NCBI GenBank assembly: GCA_963377175.1
Contig: CAUJNA010000524.1
Coordinates: forward strand, 352,501-416,500
Length of the DNA stretch: 64,000 nt
Source of the DNA: Effrenium voratum
Lineage: Eukaryota > Sar > Dinophyceae > Suessiales > Symbiodiniaceae
Direction: 5' to 3'
Below the pieces are notes generated by a model. The model had not been told where the DNA came from and made no database searches. It saw only the letters and a list, made by a program, of their open reading frames with translations. Positions 42,691 through 53,959 of this stretch are shown here, piece by piece. Numbering within the stretch: position 1 is the first letter of the stretch; each line of letters begins with the position of its first letter. Both the position numbers and the translations under genes were made by a program.

Positions 42691-42920
42691 GATTGGCATC
42701 GTGTCTGGCGCGCCGCTGACCCTCGCTCCACAGAACGACGGTGTGGTGAACAATACAGGGGTGAGCACGAGAGTCCTGCTGGATGTGCAGAAGTTTTTGG
42801 CCATTCGGCCCGACTTCACTGGTGATGAGATGGGCATCCAGAAGGTTGTCTGCGGGATTGGCTTCTCAGCCAGGTGCAACCTGATGTTCAAGACCAACGC
42901 AAAGCTGAGGCCTGCTATCG
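42691..42920 (+). CDS. Exon: IGIVSGAPLTLAP
   Basis: Acceptor GGCTTCCTTTCCAG and donor GTGAAT at 42921. Product IGIVSGAPLTLAPQNDGVVN, TRVLLDVQKFLAIRPDFTGD, EMGIQKVVCGIGFSARCNLM, FKTNAKLRPAI. Joins in phase to the tiny exon at 42991. One of the best-supported exons. Confidence 0.6.
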
Positions 42921-42990
42921 GTGAATTGTATACAGCGCTCGTTTGCCAAACACGTCACATGTCCCTTGACCTTTCCACTTTTCTTGGCAG

Positions 42991-43012
42991 GGGCCAACAA
43001 GTTCTTGCATGT
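42991..43012 (+). CDS. Micro-exon, 22 bases
   Basis: Between CTTTTCTTGGCAG and the donor GTAAAT at 43013. Adds GANKFLHV in phase to the previous exon. Small, but both splice sites are good. Confidence 0.4.
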
Positions 43013-43534
43013 GTAAATGCTGCCAGCCCTGCAGTTCTGCTAGAAGTAGCCTAGGGCATTGTGGAAAATGCGGGGGGTGCTTTTTGTTGCAGGTTGGTTT
43101 GTGCTGATGTTGCGGGCTGCAGATTGTATGGGTTGGATTGATGGTCGCCACTTGCATCATGAGGTGTTCACCCACAATTTGCAGCATCTAAATAAGACTA
43201 GACTAATTGCCAAGATTCCAAGATTGCATTGCAGCATTGCAGGTGAAGAATCTTGCTGTTTGAAACCCGATTGGATTTGCAGAGTACGGATATTGATTAT
43301 TTGGCTTGCAGATTGTAGATTATGGTTTGCACGGATTTCCCACGCTCCGGTTCTGACACAAAGTTTGCAGTGTAGATTACGGATTAAGAAGATCCCGTTC
43401 TTGACCACAAGAAGGAAGGGCCTCTGGATTATGGATTGCGATTAGGCCCCCGCGATTAGGAACAGGCCAATAAGCCCAAGCTTATCATGATTGATAGATG
43501 GATTTCATTGAAATTTGTACTGGCGCCTGAGCAG

Positions 43535-43664
43535 GTCTCTTTGGGAAGAAGTCACGCAGCTGGCCAAGGAAGCGGTGGATGAGCGGGCAGTCTTCAAGTG
43601 CTTGGCGAGCATGGAGTCCAAGTTGGAGAAGTTGCATGATGAGATCGTCGCCCAGTTGTGCAAA
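43535..43664 (+). CDS. Exon: SLWEEVTQLAKEAV
   Basis: Acceptor GCCTGAGCAG. Product SLWEEVTQLAKEAVDERAVF, KCLASMESKLEKLHDEIVAQ, LCK: amphipathic helices. A GC donor at 43665 is the best 3' limit. Confidence 0.5.
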
Positions 43665-43740
43665 GCCGGCCTTCTTGCCTTTTGGTTTCTCATTTTGGTC
43701 ATTTTAACATGACCCCAAAAGGCTAACTTTGTATTTCCAG

Positions 43741-43889
43741 CTCCTTCATGGGCAAGTGAGGCTAACACGCCTGACAGCGACGCGGCCATGAAGTTGTGGC
43801 AGGGCCTGATCTCGCTGCCTAGCATCAAGCAGATGGTGGAGAAGCGAGCTGCGGAGGACATGTCCTCTGAGGAGCTTGATGCTTTGCCA
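43741..43889 (+). CDS. Exon: MKLWQGLISLPSIK
   Basis: Acceptor TTTGTATTTCCAG. Product PSWASEANTPDSDAAMKLWQ, GLISLPSIKQMVEKRAAEDM, SSEELDALP. The frame stays open through the following about 100-base intron-like stretch, so intron retention cannot be excluded. Confidence 0.5.
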
Positions 43890-43991
43890 GACTTATCTTT
43901 CCTTTTCATATCGAATCTTGCTTGTCTGGCCTGGTTCTTTCTTCCCAGACTGCAAAAAGGTAAGTTCTGTAGAGGTCCATGTCTCGCCCAG

Positions 43992-44187
43992 GATGCCAAG
44001 AAGAGCTTCCTGGCCACGCTGGAGATGTTGGAGGGCACCATCCCTGACACCCAGGAGGCCCTGGCAGATCTTGACCTTCTGCTGGGGGAGCGCTGGCAGG
44101 AGGAGGATGGGATTGTGGATCCCAGATGGAAGGGCAGCAAAGATGCCGCGGCGGAGCGCGCGATCATGGAAAAGGCGGTGACTGCAG
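43992..44187 (+). CDS. Exon: KKSFLATLEMLEG
   Basis: Acceptor GTCTCGCCCAG. Product DAKKSFLATLEMLEGTIPDT, QEALADLDLLLGERWQEEDG, KGSKDAAAERAIMEKAVTA. GC donor at 44188 leaves phase 1, which matches the next exon exactly. Confidence 0.55.
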
Positions 44188-44515
44188 GCGCAGGGTTTCC
44201 AGCAGAAAAAGGGTCGATGAACAGATGGCGGTCTTCAAGATAGCTTGATCCCCTGACGCTTTGCGACTTCTGATGGGTTTGCTTCTGACTCTCAACAGTC
44301 TTGACATTTGTTATCTCATGAACTTGGCATGCCCATAATTGCACTGGGGCTTGAATAAGGCATGCGAGACAGCACACCTTGCTTTTACCTGACTACAGTT
44401 GGCAGTTGGTGTTTCCAGGCGCTTCTGCCAGAATACTTTCAGACACTGGCAAGTTGGGGCAGTTGAGCCCGCCTTTGCAGGGTGCCTGAAAAAGTGTTTC
44501 CTTCTGCATTGTCAG

Positions 44516-44838
44516 GTTTGGCAGAGGTGTACTTGAAGAAGGCGGGCAAAGACAAGGCTGCCTTCAGGTTGCTCGTCAAGACGATGCTGCCAGCCTTGAT
44601 GAAGTTCCAGAAAATTGTGGGTCCCACTCCGGAGGACGTGCTGCCCCTATGGCGAGCGCTCAAGGAGACTGCGCCTGAGGTGGGAGACTTGGTGCCGGCG
44701 CTGGGAGAGGCGGTGGGGCGCTTGGAGAAGGCTCTGGAGCAGAGCTCGCGCGACTTTGCGGTGGAGATGGTGAAGTCTCTCGGCATGCCCAAGGCCTCTG
44801 CGAAGATCTGCAAAATGTTTGAGGGCGTGGCTCCGAAG
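44516..44838 (+). CDS. Exon: GLAEVYLKKAGKDK
   Basis: Acceptor TGCATTGTCAG, donor GTGGGG at 44839. Product GLAEVYLKKAGKDKAAFRLL, VKTMLPALMKFQKIVGPTPE, APEVGDLVPALGEAVGRLEK, MVKSLGMPKASAKICKMFEG. Alternating short helices with Pro turns suggest a helical repeat. Longest exon of the model. Confidence 0.6.
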
Positions 44839-44938
44839 GTGGGGTTGTGCAAATTTTAGTAATACCAAGCTCCTCAAGTGTCGAGTAGTTGCACAGTGAC
44901 TGGGCATGCTTCCCCCGTTCGCGCTTGATTTCCCACAG

Positions 44939-45242
44939 CTGTGCTCCAGGAAGTGACAACTCTTGTCACGACGCTGGCTTTGGTGGCAGAGGGTGCTTCG
45001 GACAAGAATCTTGGCTCCGATGCCAGCGCTTCAGCACTGGGCCAGGCGTTGCCTGTGGCAATCAAGCTGCGGTCGCTGAACAAGGAGTTCCTGGCCAGCC
45101 TGGCAGAGGTTGCGCCGTCCGAGCAGGGAAAGCTGGAAATCCTGGAGGGCTTTGCCAAAAGCTTCGAGACGGCTATGAGCCAGTACCTCAAGAAAGCGTG
45201 CGAGCAGCTGAAGGACACCAAGCGAGTCCTGGACAGCTATAG
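44939..45242 (+). CDS. Exon: VLQEVTTLVTTLAL
   Basis: Acceptor TGATTTCCCACAG. Product VLQEVTTLVTTLALVAEGAS, ALPVAIKLRSLNKEFLASLA, EGFAKSFETAMSQYLKKACE, QLKDTKRVLDSY. Very helical. A GC donor at 45243 is inferred because downstream codons lose protein character. Confidence 0.55.
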
Positions 45243-45800
45243 GCGGCACGGCATTGGCTCAAAATGGGTCACCTTTTTTTCCCACATTGCAATGGTCATG
45301 GTTTTCAAAACATCGGCCGCTGTGCAGTATCTCACCTAGCCAGGCAGATTCATTTAATCATTTCCTGGCCAACTGAAAACCACCGAATAGACTTTGTCTA
45401 AGTATGAAGCAGGGGAACCCCTGCGCCTGAACATTGACTTCTGATCAAGTAAGTGGCGGTTTTTCGTGGTTGCCAGCTGAAGGACTGGGTTGCGTATGAT
45501 GTTGTACAAGGGATGAAGCATTGCCACAGTGACAAGCATAAATAAGTACAGTATAGGCAGTGGCAGTATCAGTGTAAGTCACTGTAAGTCAGTATAAGTG
45601 TAAGACATTTGAGCAAGGGATGGAGCATTGCAGCAGTACGTGGGTTCCCTCAGCAGGAGTCTGGCCATATGTGACATGTGCGGTTGCAGGCAAGGTGTAA
45701 GGCCAGTGAGGAAGGTGAGCTTGTCCAACTTTAGAAGCCCCAACCCCAGCCCTTTTCTTTTGACATTTTGTTCTGTGGGCATGCGTTTTTTTTCTATCAG

Positions 45801-46073
45801 CGCCGCGCGACGAAACATTTGGCTGATGTCAGGGGCGTGGAGGAGCTGTTCGAGGAGTGCAGCGAGATCGACGACATGGCTGAGCTCTTTGCCGATGAGG
45901 CGAAGGTGAGCGCGGACTTGGAGAAGATGCGTGGGGGGCGCGATGAGTTGAACAAGGTGCTGCCGCTCATCAAGATGATCCTGGGCAGCGCCATTCCGAT
46001 CAAGGGGTGGAGCGCTGAGCACCTTGAGGAGCTCAGCGTGGAGATCAAGGCCTGCCCTCGCTCGCCTGGGTTT
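45801..46073 (+). CDS. Exon: RRATKHLADVRGVE
   Basis: Acceptor TTTTTTCTATCAG, donor GTGGTG at 46074; whole codons. Product HLADVRGVEELFEECSEIDD, LEKMRGGRDELNKVLPLIKM, GWSAEHLEELSVEIKACPRS. Acidic and helical. Confidence 0.55.
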
Positions 46074-46811
46074 GTGGTGGATTTGCGGGAGCCCCAAATT
46101 TCTGTGTTCGTTTCAATCCATAGAAAGAACACTTACTGAGTGGATCATGATGTCATGGATTCGGCATGCATATTACATATTGTGGACTGCAGATTATGGG
46201 TTGCGCGATGTTGCATGGTTTCCGATGCTCCAGCATTCAAATTGCCACATTTTTTGCAGTATGGTCCGGTCCTGGTCCAGTATGGAAGATCAGCAACCAA
46301 ACCAAGGATTAAGCAGATTGGGGCTTCGAAATAGGCTAGTTCAGTTGTTCCATGTACCGTACCTAGGGAAATTCGAAATGCTGATGTATCACATGATTGA
46401 TGTTTGGCTTCGGATTGTATCCTTTGCGCTGTCGGGGAACTGCAAGCTTGTCCAAGGGTCCTGTGAAAAGGGTCAAGAGTCTGGCAACTGAGGTCATGGT
46501 GAGTGGCTTCACAAAACATGTGACTGCGGTCCAATGCGATTGGATTGGAAGGCTAGTTGGGTCACCGCAACGCATGAAGGATGGAGTCCGGATGGAGTGG
46601 AGTGAATGTTACATTACAGGATTCAGTCAGAAGTCCAAGAACATTTCCTGACAGAATGATTGGCGATGTTCATGTGTGTGTGTGGCATTTTGTCAGATGA
46701 TTGATTAACATTGAATTATTTATGTGACATGTGACATGTGACATGTGACAATTGTCCAAATTTGATTCCTGAATTTTCTGGCACTGGGAAAGTAACTTGG
46801 GGCCTGCGAAG
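46074..46811. other. Intron with dispersed repeat
   Basis: 46160-46350 carries the GATTA/GATTGCAG-type repeat; the 17 bases CAAGGATTAAGCAGATT at 46303-46319 are identical to 6247-6263. No exon seen. Confidence 0.5.
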
Positions 46812-46961
46812 GAGTTCAGGGCAGATGCCGCAATGGCCGCTGCCTGCATGGTGGCTGGCGACTTGGTGGTCAACCCGACCGCGTACGCCAAGGATCAGAA
46901 AGGGGCGCTGGCTCAGGCAGGCATCGCTTCCGTTTTGCTGGATCTCATGGGCAGGATTTTG
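46812..46961 (+). CDS. Exon: EFRADAAMAAACMV
   Basis: Exactly 50 codons before donor GTCACT at 46962. Product EFRADAAMAAACMVAGDLVV, NPTAYAKDQKGALAQAGIAS, VLLDLMGRIL. In phase with the terminal exon at 47744. Confidence 0.55.
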
Positions 46962-47021
46962 GTCACTTGTGGTCTTTTGCAGTGTCACTGGCTGATCATA
47001 TGGTGATTCGCATAGAATCAT

Positions 47022-47074
47022 ACCATACAGTCATACAGGAGTCATACAGTCATACAGTCATAGAGTCATACATG
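47022..47074 (+). repeat. GTCATACA short tandem repeat
   Basis: About five imperfect GTCATACA units inside the last intron. Simple sequence. Confidence 0.8.
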
Positions 47075-47743
47075 TTACATCTCACTTAACTTAGTTCAAA
47101 ACTGAAACACGCGTTTCTTGCACTGGCCTTGTGACGGCCAATTGTGGCACGATTTCACAAACAATCGGCAGGCCCCCCACAAAAAATGATCTAACATAAC
47201 AATACTCAGAATGGCCTTCAAACTTCCAACCCAACACATTTGGCAATGCAATATGGGAACAGACTCTTGAGCTTGCCAAAGGCCCGCTGTGCAGCTGAAA
47301 AGCATGAAGGGTTCATCTCAAATCTTGTTTGACACTTACAGCACAGGCTTGGCAGGCCAGTTTCCTTTCCTGCTCACATGACTATATGACAATGTGGACT
47401 ATTATTTTGGCTATTGAAACTATTTGGCAAACATAAGATAAGGTGGCATAATCAGTGTTGACTCGAACATCCTGGCACCAGCGTCCGATGTTGCATCCGA
47501 AAGCTGCGCACTTGCCCTCTCCACACACCCTCGCCTGTTTCCGTATGAGTGTTTCTGACTGATTGATGGAAGGTTTGGGGCATGTTAGGCATACGGTTTT
47601 CTCTTCAAAATAAATTTGTTTTTTCCAGTGAAGCTGACATAGGGACTGGACTTTGGACCCTTGCCACAATTGAACGTACATTCCTGGGTCAATGCAAGGT
47701 CTGGGAGAGTCTCCTCCATTTCAACTTTCTCTTTTTCTGTCAG

Positions 47744-47866
47744 GTGACGCAGTTTTTGGCCAGCGCCCTGGGCATGTCGCGCGCCGACCTTCCGACGGGT
47801 TTGAGAAACCGCTTGGCGTCCTGGCATGAGGGCCCGAAGGGCTCGAAGCGCAAGAAGCGTGGGTAG
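47744..47866 (+). CDS. Terminal exon
   Basis: Acceptor TCTTTTTCTGTCAG; product VTQFLASALGMSRADLPTGL, RNRLASWHEGPKGSKRKKRG, stop TAG 47864-47866. The KRKKR tail could be a nuclear localisation signal. In phase with 46812-46961. Confidence 0.6.
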   Translation: MTQFLASALGMSRADLPTGLRNRLASWHEGPKGSKRKKRG

Positions 47867-48053
47867 AGGGCAGCGCTAGTGCAGAAGTACGGAGGTGGGA
47901 AAAAAGCTGCCGCTGACATCGCCATTTCAGGGCGCCTTAAGCTGGTCATGGCCTTGGTTCTTGATTTGGTGGTGCAAGTTTTGAGCTACTGTAGGACCAC
48001 TTTTACAAATAGTTCCTGGAAATTTATAAATAGTTCTGAAAGATGTTGACAGG

Positions 48054-51000
48054 CTCACAGACAAAGAGGCCAATGCCCGTCCCAAACATGATCTACTGGC
48101 CACCCAAACCCAAAAACCATGCAAGAAAGCCCTCAAGCCTTAGCAAGCTGGCACAAGCATCTCAAGCAACGCGGTCATCACCGGACCAAAGTTGTCCTTT
48201 CGTGCCCTTCTTGTGTGCGGTCGCTGGTCGATCTTGGTGCCACACCAAATCGTCAGAACTGCTGTCAACATCGCCCAAAGGGCATTCAGCATTTGATGGT
48301 CAATGGATGTTCATCATTCCGAATCAAACTCCACTCATGAAAGGAATCGCACACATGAACACTCAACACGCCGCTCATGCGACCAGCTGACGTTCGCATT
48401 ATACCATTATGCCAAACACGTCGTTCATTGGCTTGATCAGATCCAATAGCGTATTCCTGTGATCATCAGAGAGTCAGACAGGCATCAAGAAGGTATGCAT
48501 CCTGGAAGCCATTCACAAGTCATCGGCTTTGTCAACATGATCTATTGGCCACCCAAACCCAAAAACCATGCAAGAAAGCCCTCAAGCCTTGGCAAGCTGG
48601 CACAAGCATCTCAAGCAACGCGGTCATCACCGGACCAAAGTTGTCCTTTCGTGCCCTTCTTGTGTGCGGTCGCTGGTCGATATTCGTGCACACCAAATCG
48701 TCAGAACTGCTGTCAACATCGCCCAAAGGGCATTCAGCATTTGATGGTCAATGGATGTTCATCATTCCGAATCAAACTCCACTCATGAAAGGAAGCGCAC
48801 ACATGAACACTCAAGACGCCGCTCATGCGACCAACTGACGTTCGCATTGTATCATTATGCCAAACACGTCGTTCATCGGCTTGATCAGATCCAATAGCGT
48901 ATTCCTGTGATCATCAGAGAGTCAGACAGGCATCAAACAGGTATGCATCCTGGAAGCCATTCACAAGTCATCGGCTTTGTCAACATGATTTACTGGCCAC
49001 CCAAACCCAAGAACACATGCAAGAAAGAACTCAAGCCTAAGCACTCTGGCCCAAGCAGCTCAAGCAGCCCGGACATCACCGGACCAAAGTTGTCCTTTCG
49101 TGCCCTTCTTGCCATTCCGTCACTGGTCGATCTTCGTGCCGCACCAAATGCCCAGAAGGGCATTCAGCATTTGATCAAAACTCCACTCATGAAAGGAAGC
49201 GCACACATGAACACTCAAGTCGCCGCTCAAGCGACCAACTGACATTCGCAGTGTATCATTATGCCAAACACGTCGTTCATCGGCTTGATCAGATCCAATA
49301 GCGTATTCCTGTGATCATCAGAGAGTCAGACAGGCATCAAAAAGGTATGCATCCTGGAAGCCATTCACAAGTCATCGGCTTTGTCAACATGATCTACTGG
49401 CCACCCAAACCCAAAAACCATGCAAGAAAGCCCTCAAGCCTTAGCAAGCTGGCACAAGCATCTCAAGCAACGCGGTCATCACCGGACCAAAGTTGTCCTT
49501 TCGTGCCCTTCTTGTGTGCGGTCGCTGGTCGATCTTCGTGCCACACCAAATCGTCAGAACTGCTGTCAACATCGTCCAAAGGGCATTCAGCATTTGATGG
49601 TCAATGGATGTTCATCATTCCGAATCAAACTCCACTCATGAAAGGAAGCGCACACATGAACACTCAAGACGCCGCTCATGCGACCAACTGACGTTCGCAT
49701 TGTATCATTATGCCAAACACGTCGTTCATTGGCTTGATCAGATCCAATAGCGTATTCCTGTGATCATCAGAGAGTCAGACAGGCATCAAGAAGGTATGCA
49801 TCCTGGAAGCCATTCACAAGTCATCGGCTTTGTCAACATGATCTACTGGCCACCCAAACCCAAACACCATGCAAGAAAGCACACAAGCCTAAGCAAGCTG
49901 GCACAAGCATCTCAAACAACCCGGTCATCACTGGACCAAAGTTGTGTTGGTGCCCTGCTTGTATGCGGTCGCTGGTCGATATTCGTGCCGCACCAAATGG
50001 TCAGAACTGCTGTCAACATCGCCCAAAGGGCATTCAGCATTTGATGGTCAATGGATGTTCATCATTCCGAATCAAAACTCCACTCATGAAAGGAAGGGCA
50101 CACATGAACACTCAAGTCGCCGCTCAAGCGACCAACTGACATTCGCAGTGTATCATTATGCCAAACACGTCGTTCATCGGCTTGATCAGATCCAATAGCG
50201 TATTCCTGTGATCATCAGAGAGTCAGACAGGCATCAAACAGGTATGCATCCTGGAAGCCATTCACAAGTCATCGGCTTTGTCAACATGATTTACTGGCCA
50301 CCCAAACCCAAGAACACATGCAAGAAAGCACACAAGCCTAAGCACTCTGGCCCAAGCAGCTCAAGCAACGGGGTCATCACCGGACCAAAGTTGTCCGTTC
50401 GTGCCCTGCTTGTATGCGGTCGCTGGTCGATATTCGTGCCGGCACCAAATCGTCAGAACTGCTGTCAACATCGCCCAAAGGGCATTCAGCATTTGATGGT
50501 CAATGGATGTTCATCATTCCGAATCAAAACTCCACTCATGAAAGGAAACCAACTGACGTTCGCATTGTATCATTATGTCAAACACGTCGTTCATTGGCTT
50601 GATCAGATCCAATAGCGTATTCCTGTGATCATCAGAGAGTCAGACAGGCATCAAAAAGGTATGCATCCTGGAAGCCATTCACAAGTCATCGGCTTTGTCA
50701 ACATGATCTACTGGCCACCCAAACCCAAAAAGCATGCAAGAAAAGCACACAAGCCTAAGCAAGCTGGCTGCACAAGCATCTCAAACAACCCGGTCATCAC
50801 CGGACCAAAGTTGTCCTTTCGTGCCCTTCTTGTATGCGGTCGCTGGTCGATCTTCGTGCCGCACCAAAACGTCAGAACTGCTGTCAACATCGCTCAAAGG
50901 GCGTTCAGCATTTGATGGTCAATGGATGTTCATCATTCCGAATCAAAACTCCACTCATGAAAGGAAGCGCACACATGAACACTCAAGTCGCCGCTCATGC

Positions 51001-51420
51001 GACCAACTGACATTCGCATTGTATCATTATGCCAAACACGTCGTTCATCGGCTTGATCAGATCCAATAGCGTATTCCTGTGATCATCAGAGAGTCAGACA
51101 GGCATCAAGAAGGTATGCATCCTGGAAGCCATTCACAAGTCATCGGCTTTGTCAACATGATCTACTGGCCACCCAAACCCAAAAACCATGCAAGAAAGCC
51201 CTCAAGCCTTAGCAAGCTGGCACAAGCATCTCAAGCAACGCGGTCATCACCGGGCCAAAGTTGTCCTTTCGTGCCCTTCTTGTGTGCGGTTGCTGGTCGA
51301 TCTTCGTGCCACACCAATCGTCAGAACTGCTGTCAACATCTCCCAGGAGGGCATTCAGCATTTGATGGTCACTGGATGTTCATGATTCCGAATCAATCTC
51401 CACTCATGCACGCACGCGCA
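48054..51420 (+). repeat. Satellite array, about 8 units of 404-454 bases
   Basis: Successive GCGTATTCCTGTGATCATC marks lie at 48449, 48897, 49301, 49750, 50198, 50615 and 51069 (spacings 448, 404, 449, 448, 417, 454). A partial unit precedes the first mark and the last unit decays after about 51400. A frame (for example VNMIYWPPKPK... and FDGQWMFIIPNQ) is open in most units, but unit lengths differ by non-multiples of three and the frame shifts between copies, so coding is doubtful. Units within the array are very similar, implying recent amplification. Confidence 0.95.
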
Positions 51421-51553
51421 CACAAGCACACGGCTCAGCATATTCAAGCGCACGCCTCCTGGGCAAGCCCAACTTGTATGCCTATTCACCAACCATCATC
51501 GGGCGCTGCCTGCGTACTTTCAGAAATTTCTGGCTGAACTTACCAGAAACGAA

Positions 51554-51579
51554 CACCCCCTCCCCCCCCTCCCCCCCCC
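51554..51579 (+). repeat. C-rich tract
   Basis: Runs of five to nine C separated by single T. The complementary strand could form a G-quadruplex. Confidence 0.8.
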
Positions 51580-52078
51580 TGTGTGTCGCTTTCCGAGGCG
51601 AAGCTGAGCCATGGGTTTCCAAAGTCCAGCAGGTGCCCTCCCCACATGGCGAGTGCAGGTCTGGCGGTTTTGGACGACGCTCCCCTTCCGGTTTCCGGGG
51701 GTTTGTCTGTTCAAGGAGGGCTAGCTGTTTACCAGAAATCACTGGACTTCCCGTTCGAAGGTTGCAACTTGCTGGTGGTTTCAGCCACTGGAACTGGGAT
51801 CCTGTTGACTGGCTTGCGGGGGTTCAGGTCAGAAACTCGAGTTGTTTACCTTCGTTTACTTTTCATCTACCGCTGGGGCGCCTTTGGCATCAAAAAACGA
51901 GAATTACCCCCGCCAAGGCAAACTCACCCTTCGGGCACAAAGGGTGATGCTTGATTCCACCAAACATATAAGTATAGGCGTGTCTTTTTTCGAGGGTCTG
52001 GTCCCGTTGTGTGTGGCTTTTCACTGGCAATCCAAGAGGACAACCGACGGCCATTTGATTGTATTCGCTGTAAAATGC

Positions 52079-52112
52079 GGGGGGGGGGGGGGAGGGTGGG
52101 GGGGGGGGAAGG
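52079..52112 (+). repeat. G-run tract
   Basis: A run of about 15 G, then AGGGT and a second run of about 10 G. Strong quadruplex potential and also a place where run length may be mis-sequenced. Confidence 0.85.
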
Positions 52113-53232
52113 TGAGAAACTCCAGTTTCCTTCTAATCGACTGGGGTGATCTTTGATCCTACACTCCCGACTAAACAGCCGGAAGCTCTCAGAAGCAGAT
52201 CCTGCAAATGGAAGAATGGGGGAGGGTACCCAAAGGCTATCTTTAGCAGATTGAACTACTATATTCATAGCGTCTACTGTAGAAACAGTTTTAATTTCAG
52301 ATGGGTGACTTTGGTCCTACCCAAAAAGGGGCGACCCCTTTGACACCAGCAATCCTTTCAGCCGCCGACTTCGAGATTCGAGCCGGGCTCCGGGCAACCT
52401 GATCCGCTGTCCGTTGGCGCGCGCCAGACGCGCAGGGCTCGCCTGAGACATCCGGCGACGTCGCACGCGGGCGGCGCGTTCAGCGCGTTCGGTGCGTTCA
52501 GCGGGGCCCAATGGGCCGCTTTCGGAGTCGGAGTTGCCCGCCCACTTTTGGAGCAAAACTGTTTATCACCTGAAGAAACAGCAGGTTTCATGTTGGTGGA
52601 TAGAAGGGTGTGTGTGTTTTGAAGGAAGCCTTCAACATATCTGAGGAGTTGTTGGGTGAAGCCACAATTGTTGGGTCCGTCTGAAAGGAATCGGAAGCCA
52701 TAAAATGGGGTCCGATGTCCTCGTGGCTCCCCTTAGCAAGTAACCAAAAAGATGATATTGGTGTTCTTGATGAGAGAACTGTGTTTCTGCCACTGAAAGG
52801 ATCTTACCAAGAAAGGATCTTCTCTGAAACCGGGCACCTCTTGAGACGCAACGTTTAATGAGGGAGCAAACCCAAAGGCGCAAGCTTGAACACTTGGACA
52901 AGTCGCGCTGCAAATTCTGCAGATTCTGTCAGGAAAGCCTTCCATCCATGACAGGCGAGTTGATTCTACCCTTCCGATCGAAGCTGATAGGACTTTGGAA
53001 AACTGCCTTCTTGGGTTCGGAAGCTCTCAATCGTCCTCTGATGCGAATCTGTCAAGCCTTCGCTGTTTTCCGTGCGCGCAATCACTTTTCAGCTCACAAG
53101 CCACCCAAGACATCCAAGATGGTGCCGAGGCAACCTGCGATTTGTTGACCGAGTGAGACACAAAAGTCTCAGGGCGTCTGTGAAGCCGAACCCGGCTTAG
53201 TGAGCCCTGGTAATCTGCCAAGGGGATCTACA

Positions 53233-53318
53233 TGGACCCTCAACCTACACAGAAAAGGAAATGATCCCGTAATTTCAGGGGCGATTGCATTTTTTGCTCA
53301 GGGAATCTTGAGGGTCCA
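53233..53318. mobile_element. 86-base inverted-repeat element, copy 1
   Basis: Begins TGGACCCTCAA and ends TTGAGGGTCCA, perfect 11-base terminal inverted repeats. A second element with the same 10-base ends and nearly the same length is at 62580-62664. Size and ends suit a tiny MITE-like, non-autonomous element; a target-site duplication is not evident. Confidence 0.5.
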
Positions 53319-53580
53319 GGAACCAACCATGTAAAGAGATGTAAAGAGTCAACTTGCTGGGATAGGCGGGGAATGCAGGAAATGGAATCACCCCCCAAAA
53401 AAAAAACAATTGGTGGTTTCCTTGCTGCGGGGATCCATCTAAAACCGGCTCTCATTCCCGGAGCCCCCATCAGCAAGTGAAAGGCAGCCACCTCCGGTTT
53501 CAAGACGCATTGGGATGAGACACGGCCGATGGTTTAAACATCCAACAACCCAGCAACCTGTACAACAAACATTATACATA

Positions 53581-53692
53581 TATGGCTGTGGCTCAAAAAA
53601 CCGGAATTCCAAAATAAGTTGCCCTGGTAAGTGGAAACATGGACCAAAACCTGCGGTTTGCCCCTGCTGTTTAATTTTCAGCCACAGCCATA
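53581..53692. repeat. Inverted repeat with 13-base arms
   Basis: TATGGCTGTGGCT at 53581-53593 and its exact reverse complement at 53680-53692. Both arms adjoin TA-rich DNA. The left arm with the A run after it matches, inverted, TTTTTTGAGCCACAGCC near 4412. Confidence 0.7.
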
Positions 53693-53694
53693 CA

Positions 53695-53741
53695 TATATA
53701 TATATATATATATGTGGTACCCCCCCAGTACCCAGGTGTTG
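53695..53741 (+). repeat. (TA)n plus C run, copy inverted at 54577-54620
   Basis: An alternating TA tract, then GTGGTACCCCCCC and AGTACCCAGGT. At 54577-54620 the reverse complement of the same order occurs (ACCTGGGTACCTGG, G run, AGCATATATATA). The two could be inverted ends of an 0.9 kb element that encloses the minisatellite. Confidence 0.5.
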
Positions 53742-53959
53742 TTGCATCATGTATCAAACCCATTGATATTTACAGTGTATTTTGATTGCACTCATGCATT
53801 TTATGCAAGGCCATTTTGTGGACCAACAAAAACAAAACAAAAAACAAAAAAACAATCCTAGCCCCCACCATGGCTGGTTTTTTTTGTTTTTTTTGTTTTT
53901 GGGTTTTTGGTCCAGGGAAATGTTGAGCAACAAATTCCAAATGTTGCGCAACATTTGCG

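Larger units (their letters stand above)
34712..47866 (+). other. Multi-exon gene model, at least 22 exons
   Basis: A run of + strand exons with consistent composition and mostly compatible phases ends at a stop at 47866. The product starts with a Cys cluster (CGNMEEGGRCVLC, SGACLKC), continues through basic and acidic linkers, and has a helical C-terminal half with many Ala, Leu, Glu, Lys and Asp, ending KGSKRKKRG. The overall plan (Cys cluster, then helical Lys/Ala-rich repeats) matches what I recall of large dinoflagellate-specific families of unknown function; a nuclear role is possible from the basic tail. Several exons end only at GC or GA donors. The frame stops seen after 37727 and 38139 fall inside introns if such donors are used; otherwise there are two genes, 34.7-38.1 and 42.1-47.9 kb. 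Confidence 0.55.

Noticed and set aside
52360..52400. tRNA-like B box GATTCGAGCC
   Set aside because: No matching A box or cloverleaf could be formed around it.
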